Shown here: positions 1 to 10,491 of the stretch, piece after piece | How the letters are laid out: each line of letters starts with the position of its first letter | Position numbering within the stretch: the first letter of the stretch is position 1 | Source: Alphaproteobacteria bacterium | Lineage (GTDB): Bacteria > Pseudomonadota > Alphaproteobacteria > UBA828 | Direction of reading: 5' to 3' | Length of the DNA: 64,000 nt | Assembly: GCA_011523425.1 (NCBI GenBank) | Contig: WTGU01000056.1 | Location: 16,799 to 80,798, forward strand | Translations under genes and position numbers: made by a program | Notes under the pieces: generated by a model | What the model was told of the DNA's origin: nothing | What the model saw: the letters and a program-made list of their open reading frames with translations, nothing else | Database searches by the model: none

Positions 1-1
1 T

Positions 2-289
2 TTCGCCTACGTGCTCATGGCGATCGCCATGGCGGCGCTGCTCTCCGGCAACGTCGACCGGCGCGGATACTGGCGGCGCATGCTCGTCGCCATCGCGGCC
101 GCGGTGCTGTTCGAGGCCCTGGCGCTCTTCCTGGTGAACGCGAGCGCCAAGAACAGCCAGCTCATCCCGCTCATGTATCTGAACCCCGCGCTCGTGATCG
201 CCGCAGCGGTCGTCTTCATGCGCCGCCGCCTGCTGCTGCGGCTGCTCGGCGGCCGCACTGCGGCGCTCGGGCCGGGCGCGCAGGGGTAG
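2..289 (+). CDS. lptF: LPS export permease LptF, C-terminal part
   Basis: This is the last 95 or so residues of a gene that enters from the left edge; no start codon is visible. The fragment carries two hydrophobic segments separated by a short polar stretch (NASAKNSQLIP), matching the C-terminal membrane half of YjgP/YjgQ permeases. LptF and LptG form the inner-membrane part of the LptB2FG transporter that extracts lipopolysaccharide. The direct downstream lptG, 10 bases away and in the same direction, is the main reason to call this LptF rather than another membrane protein. Confidence 0.75.
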   Translation, partial: FAYVLMAIAMAALLSGNVDRRGYWRRMLVAIAAAVLFEALALFLVNASAKNSQLIPLMYLNPALVIAAAVVFMRRRLLLRLLGGRTAALGPGAQG

Positions 290-299
290 GGCACGGGCG

Positions 300-1394
300 A
301 TGCGCCTCTCCGGCACGCTCTCGCTCTACATGGGCAGGCAGTACCTGCAGCACGTCGCGCTCGTCTTCCTGCTCGTCATCCTGACCATCCTCATCGCGGA
401 CACGATCGAGCTGCTGCGCCGTGCCTCCGGGTCCGACAAGACCGCCACCCTCGAAATCGTCCTCCGGATGGCGTCGCTGCACATTCCCTTCATGGCCCAG
501 AAGGCGCTGCCCTTCGTCGTGCTCGTCGGCGGCATCGTGACCTTTGCCAAGCTGACGCGGAGCCGCGAGCTCGTGGTCGCGCGGGCGGCGGGGGTCTCGG
601 TATGGCAGTTCATCCTGCCGGTGCTCATCATCTCCGCGCTGCTCGGCGGCCTCTTCATGATGGTCATCAACCCGCTCGCCTCGGCCACCACCGCGCGCTT
701 CGAGCAGATGGACGCGACCCACCTGCGTGGCAGCTCCAGCCTCATGGCTCTGTCCAAGTCCGGGATATGGCTCAGACAGGGCGATGCGGAAGGACAGTCG
801 GTGGTTCACGCCGAGCGGATCGATCAGGACACGACGACCCTGCATGACGCCATCATCTTCCTGTACGCAGAGGAGGATCATTTCGTCGGTCGCATCGATG
901 CCGCCGAAGCCCGGCTCGAGGACGGGTACTGGAACCTCACCGACGCCCTCTTCAGCGCACCGGACGAGCCCGCCCGGCATCGGGCGAACGCCCGCATCCC
1001 GACCGATCTGACCCTGGAGCGCATCCAGAACAGTTTCTCGCCGCCGGAGACGCTCTCCTTCTGGGCTCTGCCGGGCTTCATCGATGTGCTCGAGGAGTCC
1101 GGCTTTTCGTCCGTCAAGCACCACCTGCACTGGCATTCGCTCCTGGCCGGTCCGCTGCTGCTGTGCGCCATGGTCCTGATCGCGGCGACCTTCTCGCTGC
1201 GTTTCACGCGGCGCGGAACCTGGGTGCTGGTCGCGGGCGGGCTGCTCACGGGCTTCCTCTTCTACTTCCTTTCCGACCTCGTGCTTGCCCTCGGCCTGTC
1301 CGGCAAGCTGCCGCCCATACTCGCGGCATGGACGCCGGCGGGCATCTTCACGCTGGTCGGCGTCGCGGGGCTCTTCCACCTCGAGGATGGCTAG
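300..1394 (+). CDS. lptG: LPS export permease LptG
   Basis: This 364-residue inner-membrane permease of the YjgP/YjgQ family should pair with LptF and the ATPase LptB to move lipopolysaccharide toward LptA and LptD. Membrane segments lie near residues 15-40, 60-85 and 100-125. A periplasmic domain of about 150 residues follows, then three more membrane segments near the C-terminus, which is the usual layout and length. The ATG lies 10 bases after the lptF stop. The 3' end overlaps the chosen lptD start by eight bases, so lptF-lptG-lptD look like one transcript. Confidence 0.92.
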   Translation: MRLSGTLSLYMGRQYLQHVALVFLLVILTILIADTIELLRRASGSDKTATLEIVLRMASLHIPFMAQKALPFVVLVGGIVTFAKLTRSRELVVARAAGVSVWQFILPVLIISALLGGLFMMVINPLASATTARFEQMDATHLRGSSSLMALSKSGIWLRQGDAEGQSVVHAERIDQDTTTLHDAIIFLYAEEDHFVGRIDAAEARLEDGYWNLTDALFSAPDEPARHRANARIPTDLTLERIQNSFSPPETLSFWALPGFIDVLEESGFSSVKHHLHWHSLLAGPLLLCAMVLIAATFSLRFTRRGTWVLVAGGLLTGFLFYFLSDLVLALGLSGKLPPILAAWTPAGIFTLVGVAGLFHLEDG

Positions 1395-3561
1395 CGCCCG
1401 CATCATGAGGGTCGTCTTGTGGCTGGCGTTTGCGGGCCTTCTCGGGCTGTACGCGCCGGCGGCGGGTGCACAGCAGGCCGGCGACGAGCCCGGCCTGCGC
1501 GAGGCGTTCGTCGGCGACGTCCTGATGACCGCCGACGAGCTGGTCTATGAGGACGACGCCGACACGGTCATCGCGTCGGGCAACGTCGAGGTGGCCCAGG
1601 GCGGGCGGGTGCTGCGCGCCGCCCACATCCGCTACAGGCGCGGCGACGGGGTGGTGACGGCATCGGGCGATGTTGCGCTGCTGGAGCCGGGCGGCGAGGT
1701 GATGTTCGCCGATTCCGTGGAGCTCACCGGCGATCTGCGGAACGGCGTGATCCGTCGTCTCAGCGCGCTCCTGACCGACAACTCGCGGCTCACCGCGAGC
1801 AGCGCGCGGCGCACGGACGGCAACCGCACGGCGATGCGGAAGGCGGTGTTCTCTCCCTGCGAGCTCTGCCCCGACAATCCCGAGCGGGCGCCGCTCTGGC
1901 AGCTCAAGGCCGACGCCGTGATCCACGACCAGGAGGCGCGCTCGCTGACCTACAACGACGCCTGGCTCGAGTTCTTCGGCACGCCCGTCCTGTACACGCC
2001 CTATTTCCGACATCCCGATCCGACCGTGGCGCGCCAGACGGGATTCCTGGTCCCGCGCTACCGGAGCTCGACCGCGCTCGGCGTGGACGTGACGGTTCCC
2101 TATTATTGGGCCATCGCCCCCAACCGGGACCTGACCTTCTCGCCGCGGTTCACCTCCGAAGAGGGCGTGGTGCTGGCGAGCGAGTACCGCGAGCGCACGC
2201 GGGACGGCCGCTTCAGCATCGATGCCAGCCTCACCCGGGCGAACACCCCGTCCGAGGATAACCGCAGGATGCGCGGGCACCTCTTCGGCGAGGGCGCGTT
2301 CGATATCGACCGGGAATCGCGCTGGGGCTTCACCCTGGAGCGGGCCCTCGACGACACCTATCTGAACCGCTACGACATCTCGTCGAAGGACGATCTGATC
2401 ACGAATCTGTTCGCGGAAACATACCGGCGGCGTAGCTACGTGGCCGGCAACGGCTACGCCTTCCAGAGCCTCCGCGCTGGCTACCAGGGCGACCGCACCC
2501 CGATCGTCCTTCCCCTGCTCGAAGCGAGCATCGTGAGCGCGCCGCGCTACGCCGGCGGCTACACCACGCTCGACGCGAACCTCATGGTGCTGGAGCGGCT
2601 GGAAGGGAACGACAGCCGGCGCTTCTCGATCACCGGCGGCTGGCACCGGCCGGCCATCCTGGCAGGCGGCCACGTCGTCCGGCTGGATGCGAGCGTGCGC
2701 GGCGACATCTACCACGCCTACCTCTCCGACGCCGTCTCGCGGCTGCTCGACAGGCCGCAAAGCGAGACCGCCTGGCGGCTGGTGCCCGAGTTCGCCAGCG
2801 AATGGCGCTTTCCGCTCGTCGCCCGCATCGGGACGATCCGCCAGCTCGTGGAGCCGATCGTGCAGGGTGTCTTCAGCCCCTACGGCGTCAACCCCGGAGA
2901 GATCCCAAACGAGGACAGCCGGGACCTCGAGTTCGACCACACCAATCTGTTCAGCACTAACCGCTTCCCCGGCTTCGACCGCATCGAGACCGGGCTGCGC
3001 GTGAACTACGGCGTTCGCCTCGGATTTTTCGGTCAGAACGGCGGCCGCGTGAGCGCCATAGTCGGACAAAGCGCTCGCGCGAAGGACGACAGGCAGTTCT
3101 CTGACGGCAGCGGGCTCGAACGCGAGCTTTCCGACGTGATCGGTCGCATCTTCGTGCAGCCGTCGCCGTTGCTGGACCTCTCCCTGCGGTTTCGCCTCGA
3201 CCACCGCAACTTCGCCACCAGGCGCAACGAGATCGACCTCGATGTCGGCCCGGAGTGGCTGCGGGCGCGAATCGGTTTCGCCGACCTGGAACGGCAGCCC
3301 GAGAGCATCATTGGGGAGTCCGTCGGCGGCAGGGAGGGCGTGCTCGGCGTCACGTCGGGTCTCTCCGGCGGCTGGACGCTCTCCGCCGAGACCCGTCGCG
3401 ATCTCAAGGACGATGCCAGCATCGACTGGAGGGCGGCTCTCGCCTATGAAGACGAATGCATCCGAATCAGCACCGGCATCTCGCGGTCCTTCACCCGCGA
3501 CCGGGACATCCAGCAGGATACGGTCTTCCACCTGGCCGTCAAGCTGAGGCCCGCGGGGTGA
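1387..3561 (+). CDS. lptD: LPS-assembly outer-membrane protein LptD
   Basis: About 724 residues. LptD is the outer-membrane beta-barrel that places lipopolysaccharide on the cell surface. A signal peptide ends near AGAQQ. An OstA/LptA-like jellyroll follows (about residues 45-150), then a long aromatic- and arginine-rich region fitting the barrel. Cysteines form a CELC pair at 158 and 161, with a single late cysteine near 691; this is fewer than the four in Escherichia coli but enough for an inter-domain disulfide. The start is uncertain: ATG 1387 overlaps the lptG end, and ATG 1405 would put the signal peptide right at the N-terminus. The partner lipoprotein LptE is not in the window. The gene is followed by surA, whose product helps fold such barrels. 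Confidence 0.92.
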   Translation: MASARIMRVVLWLAFAGLLGLYAPAAGAQQAGDEPGLREAFVGDVLMTADELVYEDDADTVIASGNVEVAQGGRVLRAAHIRYRRGDGVVTASGDVALLEPGGEVMFADSVELTGDLRNGVIRRLSALLTDNSRLTASSARRTDGNRTAMRKAVFSPCELCPDNPERAPLWQLKADAVIHDQEARSLTYNDAWLEFFGTPVLYTPYFRHPDPTVARQTGFLVPRYRSSTALGVDVTVPYYWAIAPNRDLTFSPRFTSEEGVVLASEYRERTRDGRFSIDASLTRANTPSEDNRRMRGHLFGEGAFDIDRESRWGFTLERALDDTYLNRYDISSKDDLITNLFAETYRRRSYVAGNGYAFQSLRAGYQGDRTPIVLPLLEASIVSAPRYAGGYTTLDANLMVLERLEGNDSRRFSITGGWHRPAILAGGHVVRLDASVRGDIYHAYLSDAVSRLLDRPQSETAWRLVPEFASEWRFPLVARIGTIRQLVEPIVQGVFSPYGVNPGEIPNEDSRDLEFDHTNLFSTNRFPGFDRIETGLRVNYGVRLGFFGQNGGRVSAIVGQSARAKDDRQFSDGSGLERELSDVIGRIFVQPSPLLDLSLRFRLDHRNFATRRNEIDLDVGPEWLRARIGFADLERQPESIIGESVGGREGVLGVTSGLSGGWTLSAETRRDLKDDASIDWRAALAYEDECIRISTGISRSFTRDRDIQQDTVFHLAVKLRPAG

Positions 3562-3571
3562 GGCGGCGGTA

Positions 3572-4537
3572 ATGCGTCGTCCGATCGTCCGCGCGGCTCT
3601 GCTTATGCTCGCGCTCCTGCCGCTCGCTTTAGGCCCGGCCGATGGCGCGCGTGGCCAGGAGGTCGTGCGAATCGCCGCAGTGGTCAACAACGAAGCGATC
3701 TCCGTTCCTGATCTCGTGGCGCGGATCGACGTCGCCATCGCCTCGTCCCGCCTGCGTGCCGACGATGAGCTGCGGCGCCAGCTTGCGCCGCAGGTGCTCC
3801 GCGCGATGATCGACGAGCGGCTGAAGCGGCAGGAGGCGGAGCGCCGCGAGGTGACGGTCGGCGAAGAGGAGATGGCCGGCGCGCTCAGGACCCTCGAGCA
3901 GCGCAACGGAATCCCCGAAGGCGGCTTCGAGGACTTCCTGAGAGACCAGGGTCTCGACGTGTCCTCGGTCAGGGAGCAGATCCGCGCCGAGATTCTGTGG
4001 GCCAAGCTGGTGCGTCGCCGCCTGGGGGCATCGGCCGCGGTCGGCGAAGGCGAGATCGACGAGGCGATCGCCCGTCTGGAGGCCAACCGGGGGCGTCCCG
4101 AATACCGCGCCGCCGAGATCTTCCTCGCGGTGGACTCAGGCGAGGGTGAGGAGGAGGTGCGTGCCGCTGCGGCGGGGCTCTACGAGCAGCTTGCGGCGGG
4201 CGCGAGCTTCACCCAGATTGCCCGCCAGTTCTCGCAGAGTGCGACGGCCGCAGTCGGCGGCGACATCGGCTGGGTCGTCGGGGGGCAGCTCCCGAGCGAG
4301 ATCGACGATGTGCTTGCGCGCATCGAGCCGGGAGACATCGCCCCGCCGGTGCGGTCGTTCGACGGCTACTACATCATCTCCTTGATCGATCGCCGCACGG
4401 TGCTCTCGAGCGCGTCCTCCGCCGGCCCGGATCGGGAGGAGATCCGGCAGGAGATCGCGGGGCGGCGAATGGAAATGCTCGCCCGGCGCTACGTGCGCGA
4501 CCTGCACCGTTCGGCCTTCATCGACATACGCATTTGA
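3572..4537 (+). CDS. surA: Periplasmic chaperone/peptidyl-prolyl isomerase SurA
   Basis: This 321-residue protein has an N-terminal signal peptide (about residues 1-28), a SurA N-terminal chaperone domain starting at VNNEAISVPDLVARID, and one parvulin domain (about 175-275; QFSQSATAAVGGDIGWV is the recognisable part). E. coli SurA has about 428 residues and two parvulin domains, so this is a single-parvulin form. It should help outer-membrane proteins, probably including LptD, cross the periplasm. It starts 10 bases after lptD and its stop overlaps the TTG start of rsmA. Confidence 0.88.
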   Translation: MRRPIVRAALLMLALLPLALGPADGARGQEVVRIAAVVNNEAISVPDLVARIDVAIASSRLRADDELRRQLAPQVLRAMIDERLKRQEAERREVTVGEEEMAGALRTLEQRNGIPEGGFEDFLRDQGLDVSSVREQIRAEILWAKLVRRRLGASAAVGEGEIDEAIARLEANRGRPEYRAAEIFLAVDSGEGEEEVRAAAAGLYEQLAAGASFTQIARQFSQSATAAVGGDIGWVVGGQLPSEIDDVLARIEPGDIAPPVRSFDGYYIISLIDRRTVLSSASSAGPDREEIRQEIAGRRMEMLARRYVRDLHRSAFIDIRI

Positions 4538-5415
4538 GCGGCGGCGGCGCCCCCGATGCGGCCGGCAGCGAGCCCGAGAGCCCGCTGGCGCCGCTCTCCG
4601 CCGTCATCGCCCGCCACGGGCTCCGACCCAGGCGCGCGCTGGGGCAGCACTTCCTCCTCGACCCCGGGCTCTGCGGCAGGATCGCCCGTGCGGCCCGGCC
4701 TGACGCGGCGAGCGCCATCCTGGAGGTCGGCCCCGGACCGGGCGGCCTGACGCGGGCGCTGCTCGCCGCCGGCGCCGCACGCATCGTCGCGGTCGAGAAG
4801 GACCGCCGCTGCGTCGCCGCGCTGCAGGAGCTCGCGGCCCGCTTTCCTGGCCGGCTCGAGATCGTCGAGGGCGACGCGCTCGCCTTCGACGTGGCGTCCG
4901 TTGCGCCTGCCCGGATCGGGATCGTCGCCAATCTTCCTTACAACATCGGCACACGGCTGCTGCTGCGCTGGCTGGATCGGGCCGAGCGCATCGACAGCAT
5001 GACGCTGATGTTCCAGAAGGAGGTGGCGGTGCGGCTCACCGCGACCGGCGGGCGGGACTACGGCGGGCTCTCGGTGCGCGCGCAGTGGCTCTGCGACTGC
5101 GAGCGGCTCTTCGACGTGAGCCCCGGCTCCTTCCAGCCGCCGCCCGCCGTGACCTCGACGGTGGTGCGCCTGGTGCCGAGAGCGGAGCCGCTGGCGCCGG
5201 CCGAGCCTGACGCGCTGGACGACGTGACGCGCGCGGCGTTTGGCCAGCGGCGAAAGATGCTGCGCAGCGCCCTTCGCAGGCTCACCCGAGACCCGCATGC
5301 CCTGCTGGAAGGCGCCGGCATTGCGCCGGAGGCGCGGGCCGAGACGCTCTCGGTCGCGGATTTCTGCGCGCTGGCGCGGACCTGGGCCGCCATGCGGCGG
5401 GCGGAGGAGCCATAA
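4534..5415 (+). CDS. rsmA: 16S rRNA dimethyladenosine transferase RsmA (KsgA)
   Basis: The enzyme dimethylates two adjacent adenines in the 3' terminal helix of 16S rRNA using S-adenosylmethionine. The 293 residues show the SAM loop EVGPGPGG (65-71), the NLPYN catalytic motif (133-137) and the family tail motif FGQRRKMLRSALRRL. The start is a TTG whose last two bases begin the surA stop codon, so translation is probably coupled. In most Proteobacteria pdxA lies between surA and this gene; here there is no room for it. Confidence 0.95.
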   Translation: MSGGGAPDAAGSEPESPLAPLSAVIARHGLRPRRALGQHFLLDPGLCGRIARAARPDAASAILEVGPGPGGLTRALLAAGAARIVAVEKDRRCVAALQELAARFPGRLEIVEGDALAFDVASVAPARIGIVANLPYNIGTRLLLRWLDRAERIDSMTLMFQKEVAVRLTATGGRDYGGLSVRAQWLCDCERLFDVSPGSFQPPPAVTSTVVRLVPRAEPLAPAEPDALDDVTRAAFGQRRKMLRSALRRLTRDPHALLEGAGIAPEARAETLSVADFCALARTWAAMRRAEEP

Positions 5416-5565
5416 TTCCGCTTGCCAACGGGCCGGACACGCCTTAGTCACCCTGCCGTCATGCCAGTCAATGCTCGCCTGCGACGACGAGACGCCTGAC
5501 CCCGCCGCGCCACCGGCGCGGCGGCTGCTCCACCCAGCCCGTCCGTCGTCGAGAGCCGAGCCATC

Positions 5566-6081
5566 ATGACTCCCATCCGTGCCGAGGGGCCGCAGGACGG
5601 CCCGCAGATCGAAGCCCTGCTCGACCGCGCCTTCGGCGCGGACCGTCACGCCCGTCCCTCCTACCGCCTGCGCGACGGCATCCGACCGATTGAGAGCCTC
5701 TGCTTCGTCGCGGAGGCCGAGGGCCGGATCGTCGGCACGATCCGTCACTGGCCCGTCCGCATCGGCGATGCGGGGCGTGCGCTGCTGCTGGGGCCGATTG
5801 CGGTCGAGCCTGTCCGCGAGCGGCAGGGGATCGGCGGCCTTCTGGTGCGAACCGGCCTGGACCGGGCTGCAGCCGCAGGGCACGAGGCGGTCGTCGCGGT
5901 CGGCACGCCGGCGTTTCTCGGCCGCTTCGGGTTCGCGGCCGCGGGGCCGTTCGGGATCACGCTTTCCGGACTGGACGATCCACGCCGGCTGCTCGCCCTG
6001 CCGCTCGTGCCGGGCGCGCTCGAGGGCGCGGGCGGCGCGGTCCGCCGCTTCAGCCCGCCGGCGGCTCCGCCCCCTTCGTGA
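5566..6081 (+). CDS. GNAT-family N-acetyltransferase (YhbS-like)
   Basis: This is a 171-residue GNAT-fold protein. The acetyl-CoA loop is visible as RERQGIGG, followed by a helix and by the GRFGFAAAGPFG segment common in the YhbS group. The substrate cannot be inferred. The gene stands alone on the plus strand, 150 bases after rsmA. Its last 32 bases overlap the 3' end of the convergent gmk gene. I see no conserved element in the 150-base gap before it. Confidence 0.8.
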   Translation: MTPIRAEGPQDGPQIEALLDRAFGADRHARPSYRLRDGIRPIESLCFVAEAEGRIVGTIRHWPVRIGDAGRALLLGPIAVEPVRERQGIGGLLVRTGLDRAAAAGHEAVVAVGTPAFLGRFGFAAAGPFGITLSGLDDPRRLLALPLVPGALEGAGGAVRRFSPPAAPPPS

Positions 6082-6736
6082 GGCCCGCCACGAAGTCGTC
6101 GAGCCCTCTCAGGCGGCCGCGGCGCAGCCGTTCCGCGCGGAGGATCGAGCGCACGTCGTTGACGGCCTGCTCGAGCGCGGCGTTGACCACGACATAGTCG
6201 TACTCGTCGTAGTGCCGCATCTCGTCGCCGGCCCGGCTCATGCGCTGGGCCACCACGGCCGCGCTGTCCTGCGCGCGGCGCTTGAGCCGCTGCTCCAGCG
6301 CCTCCAGCGACGGCGGCAGGATGAAGATGCGCACGAGGTCGCCGCGCACGGCCTCGGCGAGCTGCTGGCTTCCCTGCCAGTCGATGTCGAAGATCACGTC
6401 GCGGCCGGCCTCGACGGCGCTTTCGACCGGATCGCGTGCGGTGCCGTACCAGTGGCCGAAGACCTCGGCGTGCTCGAGAAACGCCCCGCGATCCCGGAGC
6501 CGCGCGAAGCCGGCCTCGTCGACGAAGTGGTAGTCGCGGCCGTCGATCTCGTCCGGCCGCTTCGGCCGCGTGGTGTGGGAGACCGAGATCGTGACCTCCT
6601 CGCCCTCCAGCTCGACCAGGCGCCGGGTGATCGTCGTCTTGCCGGCGCCCGAGGGCGAGGAGAGCACCAGCAGGAGGCCCCGGCGCCCGAGGCGACCGCG
6701 GCGTCCGAGAACAGCGTCGTTGCCCGCGGTGCCCAT
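6050..6736 (-). CDS. gmk: Guanylate kinase
   Basis: It converts GMP and ATP to GDP and ADP in the cytoplasm. The 228-residue protein has the P-loop SSPSGAGKTT (residues 26-35), the GMP-binding VSHTTRPKRPDEIDGRDYHF region and the DIDWQGSQQL motif. A short arginine- and glycine-rich leader of about 20 residues precedes the kinase fold. It is the last gene of acpP-fabF-mltG-yicC-gmk, two bases after yicC, and overlaps the end of the convergent GNAT gene by 32 bases. Confidence 0.95.
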   Translation of the reverse strand: MGTAGNDAVLGRRGRLGRRGLLLVLSSPSGAGKTTITRRLVELEGEEVTISVSHTTRPKRPDEIDGRDYHFVDEAGFARLRDRGAFLEHAEVFGHWYGTARDPVESAVEAGRDVIFDIDWQGSQQLAEAVRGDLVRIFILPPSLEALEQRLKRRAQDSAAVVAQRMSRAGDEMRHYDEYDYVVVNAALEQAVNDVRSILRAERLRRGRLRGLDDFVAGLTKGAEPPAG

Positions 6737-6738
6737 AC

Positions 6739-7641
6739 CTACTCGACGTTCTGCGCCTGCTCGCGGAAGCGGTCGATGGCCGCCTTGAGCGCGAGGCCGG
6801 TGTCCGTGAGCGCGGCATCGGAGGCCTTGGAGCAGAGGGTATTGGCCTCCCGGTTGAACTCCTGGGCGAGGAAGTCCAGCTTGCGCCCGACCGCGCCGTC
6901 CGCCTCCAGATAACGCGCCGCGGCGGCGCAATGGGACGCGAGCCGGTCGATCTCCTCGGTCACGTCGATCTTGACCGCGAGCAGCGCAAGCTCCGCCGCC
7001 AGCCGCTCTTCCGGCACCGGCGCGCCGGCGTCGAGCAGGGCCGCCACCTGCGCGCGCAACCGCTCGCCATGCGCTTCGAGGCGCGTGGGCGCCAGGGTCT
7101 CCGCCCGGCGCGTCAGGGCCGCGATCTCCTCGATCTGCTGTGCGAGCGCCGCAGCCAGCGCCGCACCCTCCGCCCGGCGCTCGCGCACGAGCTCGCCGAG
7201 CGCGGCATCGAGGGTCTCCAGCATGGCGCCGTCGTTCCCGGCGGCGTCCCGGTCGTCGTCGCCCGCTTCGGCGGCTGGCTCGATGACGCCGCGCAGCGCC
7301 AGCAGGCCGTCGAGGCGCGGCGGGGCGATGCCCTCGTGCGCGCGGTACTCGGCGGCGAGCGCGACCAGCTCGTCGAGCCATGCCTTGTTGACGCGCATGG
7401 CCACCGCCCCCGGCGCCTGGCCGAGCCTGAGGACCACCGTGACGCTGCCGCGCCGGAGCCGTGCCGCCACCGCGCCGCGGACCGCCGGGTCGAGCCGCTC
7501 CATGCCTGCCGGCAGACGGCAGCGGATGTCGAGCGAGCGCCCGTTCACGCTCCTGACCTCCCAGCTCCAGACGCTCGCGCCGCCTCCGCCGCTCGCGCGC
7601 GCGAAGCCGGTCATGCTGGAGAGGCCTGTGCCGCCGCCCAT
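6739..7641 (-). CDS. yicC: YicC-family endoribonuclease-like protein
   Basis: The 300-residue protein carries the conserved YicC start SSMTGFAR, the central domain, and the C-terminal signature FLAQEFNREANTLCSKA with its AIDRFREQAQNVE tail. E. coli YicC has been linked to RNA cleavage; the role here is taken from the family. Two starts are possible: ATG 7641 (used) and ATG 7614, which begins directly at MTGFAR. It lies between mltG and gmk, its usual neighbours. Confidence 0.88.
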   Translation of the reverse strand: MGGGTGLSSMTGFARASGGGGASVWSWEVRSVNGRSLDIRCRLPAGMERLDPAVRGAVAARLRRGSVTVVLRLGQAPGAVAMRVNKAWLDELVALAAEYRAHEGIAPPRLDGLLALRGVIEPAAEAGDDDRDAAGNDGAMLETLDAALGELVRERRAEGAALAAALAQQIEEIAALTRRAETLAPTRLEAHGERLRAQVAALLDAGAPVPEERLAAELALLAVKIDVTEEIDRLASHCAAAARYLEADGAVGRKLDFLAQEFNREANTLCSKASDAALTDTGLALKAAIDRFREQAQNVE

Positions 7642-7657
7642 TCGCGCGCTCCCGCCG

Positions 7658-8653
7658 CTACTGCCCGTCCGTCGCCCGCTGCGCCCGCCAGCGTGCGACG
7701 TTGCGGTTGTGCTCGTCGAGGGTCTCGGCGAAGGCGTGCCCGCCGCTGCCGTCGGCGACGAAGTAGAGGGCGGTGCTTTCCGCCGGCTGCATGACGGCGG
7801 CAAGCGCCGCGCGACCGGGATTGGCGATGGGCCCTGGCGGCAGGCCGCGCACGCGGTAGGTGTTGTAGGGGCTGTCGACGCGGAGATCGGACCGGGTCAG
7901 CGCCCGGCCGAGCGGACCCGCGCCGCCGGTCAGCGCGTAGATGACGGTCGGGTCCGATTGCAGCCGCATGTTATCGCGCAGCCGGTTGAGGAAGACGGCG
8001 GCGATCACCGGCCGCTCGTCGGCGACGCCGGTCTCCTTCTCCACGACGGAAGCCAGCACCACCGCCTGCCGCGCGTCGTCGAGGGCGAGCGTCGGGTCGC
8101 GCGTCTGCCACAGCTCCTCGACGAGCGCGGCCATGGCCTGCTGCATGCGTTCGACGAGGCCGGCGCGGCTGTCGCTCAGCGCGTAGTGATAGGTCTCGGG
8201 CAGGAGCGAGCCTTCCGGCGGCACCGCCGCGATCTCGCCCTCGAGCCTGGACGTCGCGTTGAGCGCGGCCACGATCTCGGCGCTGGTCATTCCCTCGGCA
8301 ACGGTGAGCCGGTGCACGACGACATCGCCGGTCACCAGCTTCTCCATCACACCGCGTGGCGTGACCAGCGCCTCGAACGCGTATTCGCCCGCCTTGAGCG
8401 CGTGCTGCTCGTCCTCGATCCAGAGGCCGGCGACGAAGAGGACCGGATCGTCGATGACCCCCTCCTCCACCAACCGGTCGGCGATGTCGAAGGCGCCCAG
8501 CCCCGGCGGCAGGACGAGGGTGTGCGCCTCGCGCAGCGGCCCCGGCGTGTCGAACTGGCCGTGGACGTAGAGCCAGCCGGCGATGGCGAGCACGACCGCA
8601 AGGCCGAACAGGGCCGCGAGCCCCGTCAGCGGCCACAGGACGGCGCGCCTCAT
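7658..8653 (-). CDS. mltG: Endolytic peptidoglycan transglycosylase MltG
   Basis: MltG cuts nascent glycan strands and acts as a terminase of peptidoglycan synthesis at the inner membrane. The 331 residues begin with one membrane anchor (about 7-30), followed by a LysM-like region and the YceG catalytic domain. The catalytic glutamate lies in LASVVEKETG, and NRLRDNMRLQSDPTVIYAL and VDSPYNTYRVRGLPPGPI are family signatures. It sits eight bases after fabF, so fatty acid and cell wall synthesis share a transcript. Confidence 0.93.
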   Translation of the reverse strand: MRRAVLWPLTGLAALFGLAVVLAIAGWLYVHGQFDTPGPLREAHTLVLPPGLGAFDIADRLVEEGVIDDPVLFVAGLWIEDEQHALKAGEYAFEALVTPRGVMEKLVTGDVVVHRLTVAEGMTSAEIVAALNATSRLEGEIAAVPPEGSLLPETYHYALSDSRAGLVERMQQAMAALVEELWQTRDPTLALDDARQAVVLASVVEKETGVADERPVIAAVFLNRLRDNMRLQSDPTVIYALTGGAGPLGRALTRSDLRVDSPYNTYRVRGLPPGPIANPGRAALAAVMQPAESTALYFVADGSGGHAFAETLDEHNRNVARWRAQRATDGQ

Positions 8654-8661
8654 CGCACCCC

Positions 8662-9939
<1,278 letters not shown>

Positions 9940-10008
9940 CCACGTCTCTCCGGCTGTCGCGGTCTCGCACAGGCCGCGTCTGCGCCATCGGCCCCTCTGG
10001 CCGCCCGG

Positions 10009-10248
10009 TCAGGTGATCTGCTCGATGTGGTCGATGGCGTCCTTCACCGTGAGGATCTTCTCGGCGGCGTCGTCGGGAATCTCGCAGCCGAACTCCTCCT
10101 CGAAGGCCATCACGAGCTCGACCGTATCGAGGCTGTCCGCGCCCAGATCGTCTATGAAGCTCGCATTCTCGGTCACCTTTTCCTCTTCGATGCCAAGGTG
10201 ATCGACGACGATTTTCTTGACGCGCGCGGCGATATCGTTATCGCTCAT
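10009..10248 (-). CDS. acpP: Acyl carrier protein
   Basis: This 79-residue, strongly acidic carrier holds growing acyl chains on a 4'-phosphopantetheine arm. The attachment serine is Ser39 in the [12 protein letters not shown] motif. Length and sequence are standard. It is separated from fabG and fabD by a plus-strand transporter gene, so it probably has its own promoter in the roughly 240 bases before the transporter start; I could not assign clear -35 and -10 boxes there. Confidence 0.97.
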   Translation of the reverse strand: MSDNDIAARVKKIVVDHLGIEEEKVTENASFIDDLGADSLDTVELVMAFEEEFGCEIPDDAAEKILTVKDAIDHIEQIT

Positions 10249-10491
10249 GTAACCTTCCCTCGTCGGACTGCGTGAACGGCTTCGCCGGTCTGAACCAGCG
10301 GACAGCGGCCTCGCGCGGCGCGCGCACCCCAAGCGGGCCGGCCCGCGCGGACGGACGGGGCGCTAGGTAACACATTTTCAGGCGATACTCCATACGCTCG
10401 CACGGCGGCATCCGAGAGAGTGTCGATTCGAGCCCGAGGCCGGGCCGAGAGCCATGAGAGAGACACCGAATCCGCCGCCAGGCACGCGTCC

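Noticed and set aside
10249..10491. A clear promoter for acpP in the gap before the transporter gene.
   Set aside because: A -10-like TTACCT can be drawn on the minus strand but the spacing to a -35 box is poor, so no feature was entered.
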